A stretch of 64,000 nucleotides of DNA from CAYSFW01 sp050329935 (GTDB lineage Bacteria > Pseudomonadota > Gammaproteobacteria > UWMA-0217), in the NCBI GenBank assembly GCA_050329935.1, contig JBHJOI010000099.1:35105-99104 (forward strand), read 5' to 3'. Each line of letters opens with the position of its first letter. The first letter of the stretch is position 1. Shown piece by piece: positions 47,337 to 55,700 of the stretch. The translations under genes and the position numbers were made by a program. A model generated the notes under the pieces. The model ran no database searches, was not told the DNA's origin, and saw nothing but the letters and a program-made list of their open reading frames with translations.

Positions 47337-48245
47337 TTACCGCAGCGAGGGAATAAGCTGTGGATCAAGAAACGAACGAACACCCGGGCTAAACGAAGTC
47401 GGCAATCCCTTGACAACGATATCCACAACCTTTTCGTGACGAATGGTTTGACCATTCAAGCTATTCTGAATGATCGATGTAAATGATGACGGCAGCATCG
47501 CGTAGCTGACCCCAGCGACGGGTACCACGGAATCCGCGTTGGCGGACGCGGTCGCCAATGCGCCCGATGCGGCGTCACTCGCGACACTGGCGGACTGGGC
47601 CTGCGGAGTCTCGCCGCTTCCGACCACCAATCCGCCGTTTTGGACCTCCGAAACGACGCCCAACGCCAGGCCCATACCTTTGCCCAAGGTATCCGGAGCA
47701 TCTTCGGTCGCGACCGGCAATAGCGAAACGTCGTCGGTGCTATAGTTGAAATTCTGGGTTGAAACCTCTCGCTCATCGGTGCGAACCGGCGCCGAACCCG
47801 ATCCCGACGCGCCGGGCGTGCTGGCGTTAGCCAGCGCTTGCGGTGTCTGTGGCGTTTGAGGTGTCTGCGGCGTCAGGGGCACATTCAAGCTATACATACC
47901 CTGGACTTGCGGTGCACCCGTTTGCGCGTTGTAGCTGATCGAAGGAATGTACAACGCCATCTCGGTACGCACCGTGTCACCGATGGACACAACATCCTTG
48001 AATCCAATCGAAATGAAGAAGTTCGGACCAAAGAAGCCTCCACGCATATCATCGAGCGTGGCGGAATCAACGATCGCCACCCCATCACCGAGGTAAGGAT
48101 CAATCAGATCCTTGGCGCCTAGCGTGGCGTGGCCTTCCTGAACCGAACCGGAAGCAACGATTGCAATTGCCGGAAGCGTGAGTTTCAAACCGGTCCAAAC
48201 TCGCATTTCCGCCCGCTTCCCTGATTGTCTTGTCATCGTGAGCAT
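47337..48245 (-). CDS. Exported double-glycine-site protein of the amyloid-type locus (FapE-like position)
   Basis: A 302-residue protein. A signal-anchor-like helix lies near residues 18-38. Residues 59-70 read VDSATLDDMRGG, with Leu at -7, Met at -4 and Gly-Gly at -2 and -1: a good match to the leader site that C39 peptidases cut. The gene follows a C39 peptidase gene and overlaps its stop codon by one base (TAATG), so the two are translationally coupled. After the site come FFGPNFFISIGFKDVV, a Pro-Gln-Thr repeat (PQTPQTPQTPQA) and an Ala/Ser-rich region, ending FLDPQLIPSLR. It occupies the position of FapE in the Pseudomonas order. It may be a processed surface component or the secretion partner of the fibre proteins. 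Confidence 0.72.
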   Translation of the reverse strand: MLTMTRQSGKRAEMRVWTGLKLTLPAIAIVASGSVQEGHATLGAKDLIDPYLGDGVAIVDSATLDDMRGGFFGPNFFISIGFKDVVSIGDTVRTEMALYIPSISYNAQTGAPQVQGMYSLNVPLTPQTPQTPQTPQALANASTPGASGSGSAPVRTDEREVSTQNFNYSTDDVSLLPVATEDAPDTLGKGMGLALGVVSEVQNGGLVVGSGETPQAQSASVASDAASGALATASANADSVVPVAGVSYAMLPSSFTSIIQNSLNGQTIRHEKVVDIVVKGLPTSFSPGVRSFLDPQLIPSLR

Positions 48246-48940
48246 TAGAAATCTCCCCTTGCAGGCAGCGATAAGGTGAAATCGGAAAGGCCCGCGCGCT
48301 CAACACCAGATTGATACGGTGCCGAAGCCAGCACGCCCCATTCGTCCGACTTATTAAAGTGATAACGTGCAACCGATGCTTGGTTGCGGATCAAGAAAAA
48401 GATTCCAGTCCATTGGCTTTCAAATTCTGTCTTGGTGATCGCGCGCAAGCCCAGCGCGGGATCACCAAGCAACACAAAGTGATCATCAATACCTTTGACA
48501 ACCACGAAATGCCGGTAGCCATTAGTATCGAGCAGCACGATGCCAGGCACACCAGCCTTCTCAATGCTCGCCATCGGCATCTTGAAACCTTCGGCATCGA
48601 ACCCCAGCGTCGCCACGAAACTTTTCATGTCCTGCATCGAAAACCCAAGGACCTTGATCTTCTCCTGGTCGCCCTGACCGTACATGCTCTTGAACACCTG
48701 ACCCTCGTCGACGGGTGTTTCATAGTGGAAAGTCAGTAATGTCGATAACGCTGCGGAACCGCAGCTGTAATCGAGCTGTTGTTTGGTGACACCATCGAAT
48801 TTCGATTCGCCCAGACTTTTGACACCGATGTCAGTGGCACCATCGACCAGCGGAACGTATCCAGCGGCCAATGCCGGCATCAATAACGCACCAGTCAACA
48901 ATGCGGCAAGTACACTTTTGCTACGTGTGAACATCGTCAT
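48245..48940 (-). CDS. Exported C39-family cysteine peptidase (FapD-like)
   Basis: A 231-residue protein with a signal peptide (residues about 1-26) and a C39 peptidase fold. Catalytic residues are intact: Cys60 in QLDYSCGSAALSTLL with Gln54/55 as oxyanion residue, His144 in YRHFVVVKG and Asp160 in LLGDPALGL. In Pseudomonas, FapD is such a stand-alone C39 protease, required for fibre secretion. Classic bacteriocin exporters have the domain fused to an ABC transporter; here it is free and periplasmic. It is translationally coupled to the downstream protein with a double-glycine site, the likeliest substrate. The ATG at 48940 is chosen over the one at 48934. Confidence 0.85.
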   Translation of the reverse strand: MTMFTRSKSVLAALLTGALLMPALAAGYVPLVDGATDIGVKSLGESKFDGVTKQQLDYSCGSAALSTLLTFHYETPVDEGQVFKSMYGQGDQEKIKVLGFSMQDMKSFVATLGFDAEGFKMPMASIEKAGVPGIVLLDTNGYRHFVVVKGIDDHFVLLGDPALGLRAITKTEFESQWTGIFFLIRNQASVARYHFNKSDEWGVLASAPYQSGVERAGLSDFTLSLPARGDF

Positions 48941-49033
48941 GGCCCAGCCCAGCTTCTATTTTAAATAACTTCCTGACCGCGATTCGGGGATCGAATGATC
49001 GATCCCCTGCCTTACGGTATTGTCTCCCAATAC

Positions 49034-49399
49034 TCAGTGCGTGAATGACACGTTGACCGTCGTATTGTCCTGGATGATCACGTGGTTGCCCGAATTTTGA
49101 ATGATGTGGCCAATCCCTGAAAAGCCGTTGAACGACCCGTCGGCAATGGTGTTCGCACCCGTGACGCCGGTGAAGCTCAATTGGTTGTTTTCAAGATTGG
49201 CCGCCTGGTTGGTCTCGCTCAACTGCAGCGATAGCTCCACGCCGCCCTCGCGTCCGCGTGATTCCGACAGCATGTCGTCACCGACCGCGCTGGCATCAAT
49301 GTCGAGCACCAGATCATCACCCGCATTCGCGAGCGAACCGCCGCAGAGGATCAGCTGAGACAGCAGCACTGCACCGACGGCATAAGCTTTTCTCAACAT
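49034..49399 (-). CDS. Small exported protein with fibre-type C-terminal module
   Basis: A 121-residue protein. Signal peptide about 1-25 (ending SLANA). Its last 38 residues (NTIADGSFNGFSGIGHIIQN and QDNTTVNVSF) align closely with the C-termini of the two large repeat proteins encoded upstream (NTISSGFSNVHGITQIGQN and QQNVTVQSN). This shared module is Gln/Asn-rich and beta-like. It could be a nucleator or minor subunit of the same fibre. The ATG at 49399 has GAGG 8 bases upstream. A hairpin separates it from the preceding fibre gene. I do not know a named family for it. Confidence 0.7.
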   Translation of the reverse strand: MLRKAYAVGAVLLSQLILCGGSLANAGDDLVLDIDASAVGDDMLSESRGREGGVELSLQLSETNQAANLENNQLSFTGVTGANTIADGSFNGFSGIGHIIQNSGNHVIIQDNTTVNVSFTH

Positions 49400-49456
49400 C
49401 GTTGTTACCTCGGCTCGGTAGTCCAAATTTCCATCTTCCTATCACCTCGTGGAAAG

Positions 49457-49477
49457 CGGGAGGCGCGTGGCCTCCCG
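49457..49477 (-). terminator. Hairpin after the second fibre gene (attenuator-like)
   Basis: A perfect 7-bp stem (CGGGAGG/CCTCCCG) with a 7-base loop, followed on the reverse strand by CTTT. It lies 21 bases after the second large repeat gene. It probably lowers expression of the downstream machinery genes relative to the fibre proteins, or protects the upstream RNA. Confidence 0.6.
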
Positions 49478-49498
49478 AACCCGTTGACCCGAAGGTAA

Positions 49499-50812
49499 TT
49501 AGAAGCTCATGTTCGATTGAACAGTGACGTTTTGCTGCATGATGCTGCCAACGCTGCTGTTCTGACCGATCTGAGTGATGCCGTGCACATTCGAGAAACC
49601 CGAGCTGATCGTGTTGGTCGAGATATACGCGAAATCGTTACCCGCAAGTGCCGTGCCCGTTCCCGGAACACTCGCGTTACCACCAACCCAATTGGTGTTG
49701 CCACTCAGGTTCGCGTTCAGGTTACTGGTCGCGACTGCGGCCTTGATCGCCAGATATTCGATATCGACCATATCGTTGTCGGCGATTCCGCCACGGTCGG
49801 CATTACCATAACCATTCAACGCGGTGTTGAAGTTGTTGTTGTTGTTGCCGTTGTGGTGGTCGTTGCCGTTATTGTTACCGTTGCCGTTGTTGTTGCCGAC
49901 GTTGTCTTGATCAATGTAGTCGTTGTCGGCGACGCCACCGTGGTTGGCGTTGCCCGTTCCGGTCTGGTTGTCGACGTTATCGAGGTCTTCGTGGTCGTTA
50001 TCGGCAACCGAACCATTATCGGCGTTGTTGCTGCCGTGCTGGTTGTTCGAGTGGTCGATATCATTCACGTCATTGTCCGACTGGTCACCAGTTGCGACCC
50101 GCGAACCGGCGCCGGACGCATCGGCAGCAACCGCGGCTGACGACGAGTTCGAGAGCGTCTCGATGTCGTTTGCCGTGGTCGAACCGTTGTTCGCGGACTT
50201 GTTGCCCATCGCCTGCTGGTCGGTATCGTTGTAGTCGTTGTCGTTGGCCAGCGCGTCGTAGGTCGCGTCGGTGTTGGTGCTGGTGGCACCCGACTGCTTG
50301 AACTTCTCGTCGATCGTGTCGTGGTCGGTCGCCGTCGCGATGGCTCCAGCGCCCATTACCAGATCGTTACCAGATCCGTCGATGAAGTCATTGTTGGTCG
50401 TCGAACCATCGGTCGCGTTACCAAACCCGCCAGCAAGTTGGTTTTGGCTCTCGTTCTGGGTCTGTGAGTTGTTGTTCGCCGCAGCACCGGAAACGGCAGC
50501 GGTAGACTCATTACCCGTGGCCGAACTATCGACCGCGTTGGTGCCATCGCCTTGATAACCCGTCGCACCGCCCTGACCCTGATTGAGCGCTCCGGCCACG
50601 CCGTGCTCGACGCCCGCGGTACCCGTGTTGGTTTGCGTACCGTTGGCAGTCGCTTGGTCGGTATCCGACTCGATGTTGGTATTGGTAGCGGTCTGAGTAT
50701 CGGTCGGCGTGTTGGTGATAATGTCCGTATTCGCGGTGTTGGCGAATACAGGCGCACTGACGAACATGCCGAGCGCGGCGACAATGGATGCGGTTAGCAG
50801 TTTCTGTTTCAT
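49499..50812 (-). CDS. Asn/Asp-rich repeat protein, putative amyloid subunit 2
   Basis: A 437-residue exported protein. The signal peptide is about residues 1-24 (ending PVFA). The mature part is very rich in Asn, Asp, Gly, Thr and Ser with few hydrophobics. About five copies of a loose unit, N-A-x-x-G-[SG]-[VI]-A-D-N-D-x-x-D-x-D-N, run along it (for example HGGVADNDYIDQDN), with an Asn-rich block NGNGNNNGNDHHNGNNNNN. The last 40 residues (SGFSNVHGITQIGQN, QQNVTVQSNMSF) form a Gln/Asn-rich module shared with two other proteins of this operon. It has no cysteines. This is what an extracellular functional amyloid subunit looks like; the assignment is by composition and context. ATG 50812 follows GGGAG. 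Confidence 0.75.
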   Translation of the reverse strand: MKQKLLTASIVAALGMFVSAPVFANTANTDIITNTPTDTQTATNTNIESDTDQATANGTQTNTGTAGVEHGVAGALNQGQGGATGYQGDGTNAVDSSATGNESTAAVSGAAANNNSQTQNESQNQLAGGFGNATDGSTTNNDFIDGSGNDLVMGAGAIATATDHDTIDEKFKQSGATSTNTDATYDALANDNDYNDTDQQAMGNKSANNGSTTANDIETLSNSSSAAVAADASGAGSRVATGDQSDNDVNDIDHSNNQHGSNNADNGSVADNDHEDLDNVDNQTGTGNANHGGVADNDYIDQDNVGNNNGNGNNNGNDHHNGNNNNNFNTALNGYGNADRGGIADNDMVDIEYLAIKAAVATSNLNANLSGNTNWVGGNASVPGTGTALAGNDFAYISTNTISSGFSNVHGITQIGQNSSVGSIMQQNVTVQSNMSF

Positions 50813-50854
50813 GATCAATTTACTCCCAATTCAAAAAAGGTATGTGTGCGTTCC

Positions 50855-52165
50855 TTAGAAGCCCATGTTCGACTGCACGGTCACGTTCTGCTGCGTTACG
50901 CTGCCAACGCTGACGTCCTGACCGATGCTGGTGACACCATGCACGTTGGAGAAACCACTGCTGATATCGTTACCGCCCACGTAGGCGAAGCGCTCACCGG
51001 CAACGGACGTGCCTAACCCAGGAACGGTCGCTTGGCCGCCAACCCAGTTATCGATAGTGGTGATATCACCATTAAGATTACTGGTCGCAACCGCTGCCTC
51101 GATGGTCAATTTCTCGATGTCAACCATGTCGTTGTCGCCATAACCACCGCGATCGGCGTTGCCGTAGCCATTCAAAGCGGTGTTGTGGTTGTTATTGAAG
51201 TTGTTGTTGCCAATACCGTTGTTGTTGCCGTTACCGTTGTAGTTGTTGTTGCCAACATTGTCTTGGTCGAGACCATCGTTGTCCGCCACGGCACCATGAT
51301 TGGCGTTGTTGTGGCCGGTCTGGTTGTCGACGTTGTCGAGGTCCTTGCCGTCGTTGTCCGCGATGCTGCCGTCGCGCGCGTTGCCTTTGCCTTCCTGGTT
51401 ATTGGAACCGTCGATGTCGTTCACATCGTTATCGGATTCGTTGCCGACCGCGAGACTCGACGCAATACCGGATGCATTACCGACCACCGCTGCCGACTCG
51501 GAAGTCGTGATCGTGGTGATTTCGTGTGCGGCCGTGCTGTCGTTATTGGCCGATCCATTGCCCATCGCTTGTTGATCGGTGTCGATGTAGTCGTTGTCGT
51601 TACCGACGACATTCTGCGCATCAGTGTTCGTGGTCGATACGCCACTTTGCTTGAACTTCTCGTCGATTGCGTCGTGGTCGGTCGCGGTCGCGATGGCTCC
51701 GGCGCCCATCACCAAATCACTTCCCGAATCATCGATATAATTGTTGTCAGCGGTGGAACCATCCGACGCGTTACCAATGCCTAGCGCACCAATATTCTGG
51801 CTCTCGTTCTGCGACTGCGAGTTGTTGTTCGCGCTCGCGCCATCGACGGTGCCGACGCTTTCGTTCGCGTTCGCGGATTGATCGACAGCATCGGTACCAT
51901 CACCCTGGTAGCCGGCCGCGCCCGCCTGACCTTGATTCAGGCCGCCCGCGATACCGTTTACCGCATTCGCGATCCCGCTGCCGAATTGGCTACCGGTTGC
52001 GCTAGCCGAGTCGGCGTCCGTTTCGGTATTGGTGTTGGTCGCGGTCTGCGTATCGGTCGGCGTGTTGGTGATGACATCGGTATTCGTTGTATTAGCCCAG
52101 ACCGGTGTGGTCGCGAGCAGGCCCAGCGCCGCCATGACGGAGAGAGAAAGCAGAGACTTTTTCAT
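50855..52165 (-). CDS. Asn/Asp-rich repeat protein, putative amyloid subunit 1
   Basis: A 436-residue exported paralogue of the next gene; the two align along their whole lengths. Signal peptide about residues 1-24 (ending TPVWA). The N-terminal region after cleavage is TNTDVITNTPTDTQTATNTN in both. Repeat units (ARDGSIADNDGKDLDNVDNQ, NHGAVADNDGLDQDNVGNNN) and an Asn-rich run lead to the same C-terminal module ending QQNVTVQSNMGF. First gene after the sigma54 promoter, so probably the most strongly expressed. A GGGAG precedes ATG 52165. No Cys. Alternatives are an adhesin or cation-binding matrix protein; the acidic DND repeats could bind calcium, which is speculative. Confidence 0.75.
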   Translation of the reverse strand: MKKSLLSLSVMAALGLLATTPVWANTTNTDVITNTPTDTQTATNTNTETDADSASATGSQFGSGIANAVNGIAGGLNQGQAGAAGYQGDGTDAVDQSANANESVGTVDGASANNNSQSQNESQNIGALGIGNASDGSTADNNYIDDSGSDLVMGAGAIATATDHDAIDEKFKQSGVSTTNTDAQNVVGNDNDYIDTDQQAMGNGSANNDSTAAHEITTITTSESAAVVGNASGIASSLAVGNESDNDVNDIDGSNNQEGKGNARDGSIADNDGKDLDNVDNQTGHNNANHGAVADNDGLDQDNVGNNNYNGNGNNNGIGNNNFNNNHNTALNGYGNADRGGYGDNDMVDIEKLTIEAAVATSNLNGDITTIDNWVGGQATVPGLGTSVAGERFAYVGGNDISSGFSNVHGVTSIGQDVSVGSVTQQNVTVQSNMGF

Positions 52166-52297
52166 AAAAGTTACTCCCATTTGCTTGTTCGTGTTTCAAA
52201 GTCCTTGTCACGAGTCTCAACCTTCATTGGTCGCCGACCCGCTAAAAGCCCGGTTATTTCGTTTTGAGCGGCCTTGCGTCGCCGCCCAGACCAATAA

Positions 52298-52313
52298 AGC
52301 ATCTCCTGTGCCA
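52298..52313 (-). promoter_or_regulatory. Sigma54 promoter for the fibre operon
   Basis: The reverse strand reads TGGCACAGGAGATGCT. The -24 box TGGCAC is perfect and the -12 box has the essential GC exactly 10 bases after the GG. Transcription would start near 52287, giving about a 120-base leader before the first fibre gene. Confidence 0.85.
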
Positions 52314-52413
52314 GCCGAGTGCATAATCACCCCAACATTCTGTTTTAACTGATATTAAAAATTAAACGAGAATGCAAAGGGACGATTGTTTCGGGATCTC
52401 GAAGACAATTATG

Positions 52414-52431
52414 TGTAAGCATTAACTTACA
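52414..52431. promoter_or_regulatory. Putative activator site 1 (18-bp inverted repeat)
   Basis: TGTAAGCATTAACTTACA is a perfect 6-bp inverted repeat with a 6-base spacer. It lies about 110 bases upstream of the sigma54 promoter, the usual location for enhancer-binding-protein sites. Confidence 0.6.
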
Positions 52432-52505
52432 GCCCACGCATGACCAAATCCTTTAGACTCAGCAAATTGGCCGAATTCAAGGCATATTTCATAATGCAAG
52501 CTGAC

Positions 52506-52523
52506 TGTAAGCATTTGCTAACA
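52506..52523. promoter_or_regulatory. Putative activator site 2 (18-bp imperfect inverted repeat)
   Basis: TGTAAGCATTTGCTAACA shares its first ten bases with site 1 and keeps the inverted halves with one mismatch. It lies 92 bases further upstream, about 205 bases from the sigma54 promoter. Confidence 0.55.
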
Positions 52524-52700
52524 CCACGAAATCGATTCCAGGGAGCATTTTTTAAGGTGGGCTCAGCACAATCGCCCGCAAATAAATATTTGTGACGCAC
52601 TTAACAATTCAATTGTCGAAAAGGGGATCCTTTTCACGGTATTCAGGACTAAAGAACCAGTATTAATAGGGACCAGGCGATACCGCATAGTGTAAAAAAC

Positions 52701-55700
52701 ATGATCTCGAAAGCCATGACGACAATTTCCGCCAATGATGGCGCGCCAACGGGGGAAGCCTTCTTCATCCAATCGCGCGCGAGCCGCGAGGCGCTAACCG
52801 CGCTGGAGCGCGTCACCGCCGAGAATATTCACCTTGCGGTGCTCACTGGCGCGCGAGGTGTCGGCAAGACCCGACTGATCGAAGCCTACGCGGCGCGAGT
52901 CGACGAGGACATCGCGACCGCTGTCGTTAGCTGCCCGCCGGTCCATTCGGGCGCGTTCCAGCAACGACTGCTGGCCGCGTTCGGTTTACCCCCGGCGGCT
53001 CGGGACGAGGAACGCCCGCTCCAGGCGCTTTTTGGCTTCCTGCTGGATCAGCGCTTGCAGTCCAGCGCGGTGGTGTTGTTCGTCGACGACGCGCACCTGT
53101 TGAGCGGGGATGCCACGCACACGCTGCGGATTCTTTCGAATCTCAAACTCAACGGCGAGCACCTCCTGCACATCGTCCTGGTCGGTCGGCCGCAACTCAC
53201 GCGCTTGATCGAATCAGACACACTGCTCGCGATACGTGGCGAAATCGGACTTGAGGTCACGCTGGACGCGATGGAGCCAACCGACATCGTTGGTTTTATC
53301 GAGGCGATTCTGAGCGCGGACGAGAAGCACCATGATCTCGACATCACCGATCCGGCGCTGTCATTGCTGTATCGCTACTCGGGCGGCAATCCAGACGCCC
53401 TGAGACGCTTGTTCGACCTCGCGCTGGCACACGTGAACGGCGCGGACGCGCAGCAACTCACACCCGAGCATGTCTGGGACGCGCTGGAATCCAGCGCCTG
53501 GGTCAGCTTCGCCGAACAGTCGGGCGGTCCCCGTCGTCACGCCGTCATTCCGCTTTCGGATACCCGAGTCGCGGCACGGCTGGTCGAGTTCCGCGGCGGA
53601 GCTCGGCTCGCCTCGCATCCGTTGCGCAAGCGTTCCGTCGTGGTTGGACGCGCGCCCAGCTGCGAGATCAGCGCCGATGACGCGTCGGTGAGCCGAACGC
53701 ATGCGCGCATCTCCCTGTCGAACGAAGCGGCCACACTGCGCGACCTGGCGAGTCAGAACGGAAGCTATATCAACGGCACCCGGATCGATGAGCAACCGAT
53801 CCTGGACGGCGACGTGCTGCGATTCGGGCACGTCACCGCGCTGTTCTACTATCGTTATGTATCGGACGAGCAGTTCGGCTTCGACACGCAGTACACGGTC
53901 GAGGACATGGCGGAAGATCGACGCCTCGAAAGTGAAGTCGAAAGCCTGTTCGTCGCGCAAGAAACCGCGGAAACGCGGGCGCGCGTGGTTCCGTTGCGCG
54001 AGCTGCCGGCCGCGGCACCGGTTCCGGTCGCGACGCTCGCGGCCGCGCCGGAGGCCGTCGAGGGTGACATTGGTTCCGTGTCGGCGGTGGATCCGATTCC
54101 GGACCTGGCGCTTGGCGACGGCGTGCTGTTTGTGTCCGATCCGGCCCCACCCGCTGACGAGGACGCATCCAGTGTTAAACCGGAAGAGTCGGATGATCTG
54201 GTAGAACCGGTACTCGACGCTCCGGAACAGGTATCCGATGGCGCTGACCTGCTGGAGCTCGAATCTGACACCGACTGGTTCACCGAGTCCCGGATCGATC
54301 TCGACAGCGATGGCGTCATCGAAATCGAAATTCCCGATGAGTTGATTGACGCGGACGAGGTGATCGCTCAGGCGGCAGAAACCGGATCCGAGCGAGATGC
54401 GATGCCACCGGAGCTACTCGACCCGCTCGCGGATGATTCGCATTTTCTAACCTCTGAACCCTTCGGCACCTTCGCCGAGGTGCCTGAGGCGATTCTGGAC
54501 GACTTTGCGGAGACCCCAGAGGATTTTCCAGCGCCCGCGGCCGCTGCGGTACCGGTCGCCATGGCGCCGGCGGCCGTCCACAGTCAGAAGGACCCCACCG
54601 GCATCTTCGCGTTTCGCGAAAGCGACATTATTCACTCGATCGACAAGCCGTTTTTCACGATCGGGCGCGACGCAGACAACGATATTCAAATCGACTCCAC
54701 GGCGGTAAGCCGCGCGCACGCGCTGATCGTTTTCGCCGATGGCGAACTCACGATCGAAGACCTCGACAGCGCCAACGGTACATTCCTCAATAGCGAGCCG
54801 GTGTCGAAGGGTCGGCTCAAGAACGGTGATTTCCTGCGCATTGGCGACAAGCTCTTCCGGTTCCAGCCCGCACGCGCCGACCAAAACGCCACCGAGCTCG
54901 GCAACCTGCGCGAGATCGGATTCCAGCAAGCGGACGGCGGCATCGACCGCGTCTTCCACTCCGATGCCGACGTGACGCGACCGGTCTCGCGCGCGCCGCA
55001 GCCGCCTGAACTCACGCCGGATGCCGAGCATGTAAGCGCGCACGCCGAGACCACACTCAAGCCGCTGCAAACAATTCCACTCGCGGACGACACCCCGTCG
55101 CCGCCGGTGGCCAGCGCGACGCGCACTGCGGCGATCTGGATTTCAGCCGGTATCGTACTGACGGGGCTTTACCTGGTCGCCAAACACCAAGGCACGTTCG
55201 AAACACCGAACGATCGCCGCGAGGCGCCCCCCGCCGTTGCGGTAGCGCCACCCGAGCAGGCCGCGCGCCCGATTGCCGTACCTGTCCCACCGCCCATTCA
55301 ACCGCCTTATGGCGAAGCGGTATCGACGGCCGGCGCGATTCCGATCATCCGCGACGCGGCCGAATTGAGCGTCGATGCGCCGCCGGCCGACCCAATTCCG
55401 ACGGTCACGGCGATCGTCTCGGATCCACCCGTTGCCGAGGCCCCGGCGATCGAAGCCACCAAGGGCATCGCATTGCTGCCGTCCCGACCCAGCGAACTTG
55501 GCGCCATCGTCCCGACCTCAGATCCAGCCACGACGGATACGACCGCGACCGACCAGGGCGCCGAAGTCATGACGTTATTGGCGCAAGCCCAGCGCCAGAC
55601 CGACGCCCTCAAACTTACCGAGCCCGCTCGCGACAACGCTTTTCTGACCTACCAGCGCGTGCTCAGACTCGATCCCGGCAACCGCGAGGCGGAACTCGGT

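Larger units (their letters stand above)
52166..52700. other. Divergent regulatory region between fibre operon and FHA gene
   Basis: A 535-base gene-free stretch, markedly AT-rich from about 52320 to 52700. It holds the sigma54 promoter and two inverted repeats listed separately. No sigma54 promoter with correct spacing was found facing right, so the FHA gene probably has a different promoter. Confidence 0.6.

Noticed and set aside
51032..51784. Plus-strand open frames rich in Val, Ile and Ala opposite the repeat proteins
   Set aside because: They mirror the Asn/Asp codon bias of the real genes (AAC/GAC read in reverse gives GTT/GTC Val) and have no ribosome-binding site.
49499..52165. Repeat proteins as RTX calcium-binding toxins
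   Set aside because: The GGxGxD nonapeptide is absent and no type I secretion genes are nearby; the DND motif is different.
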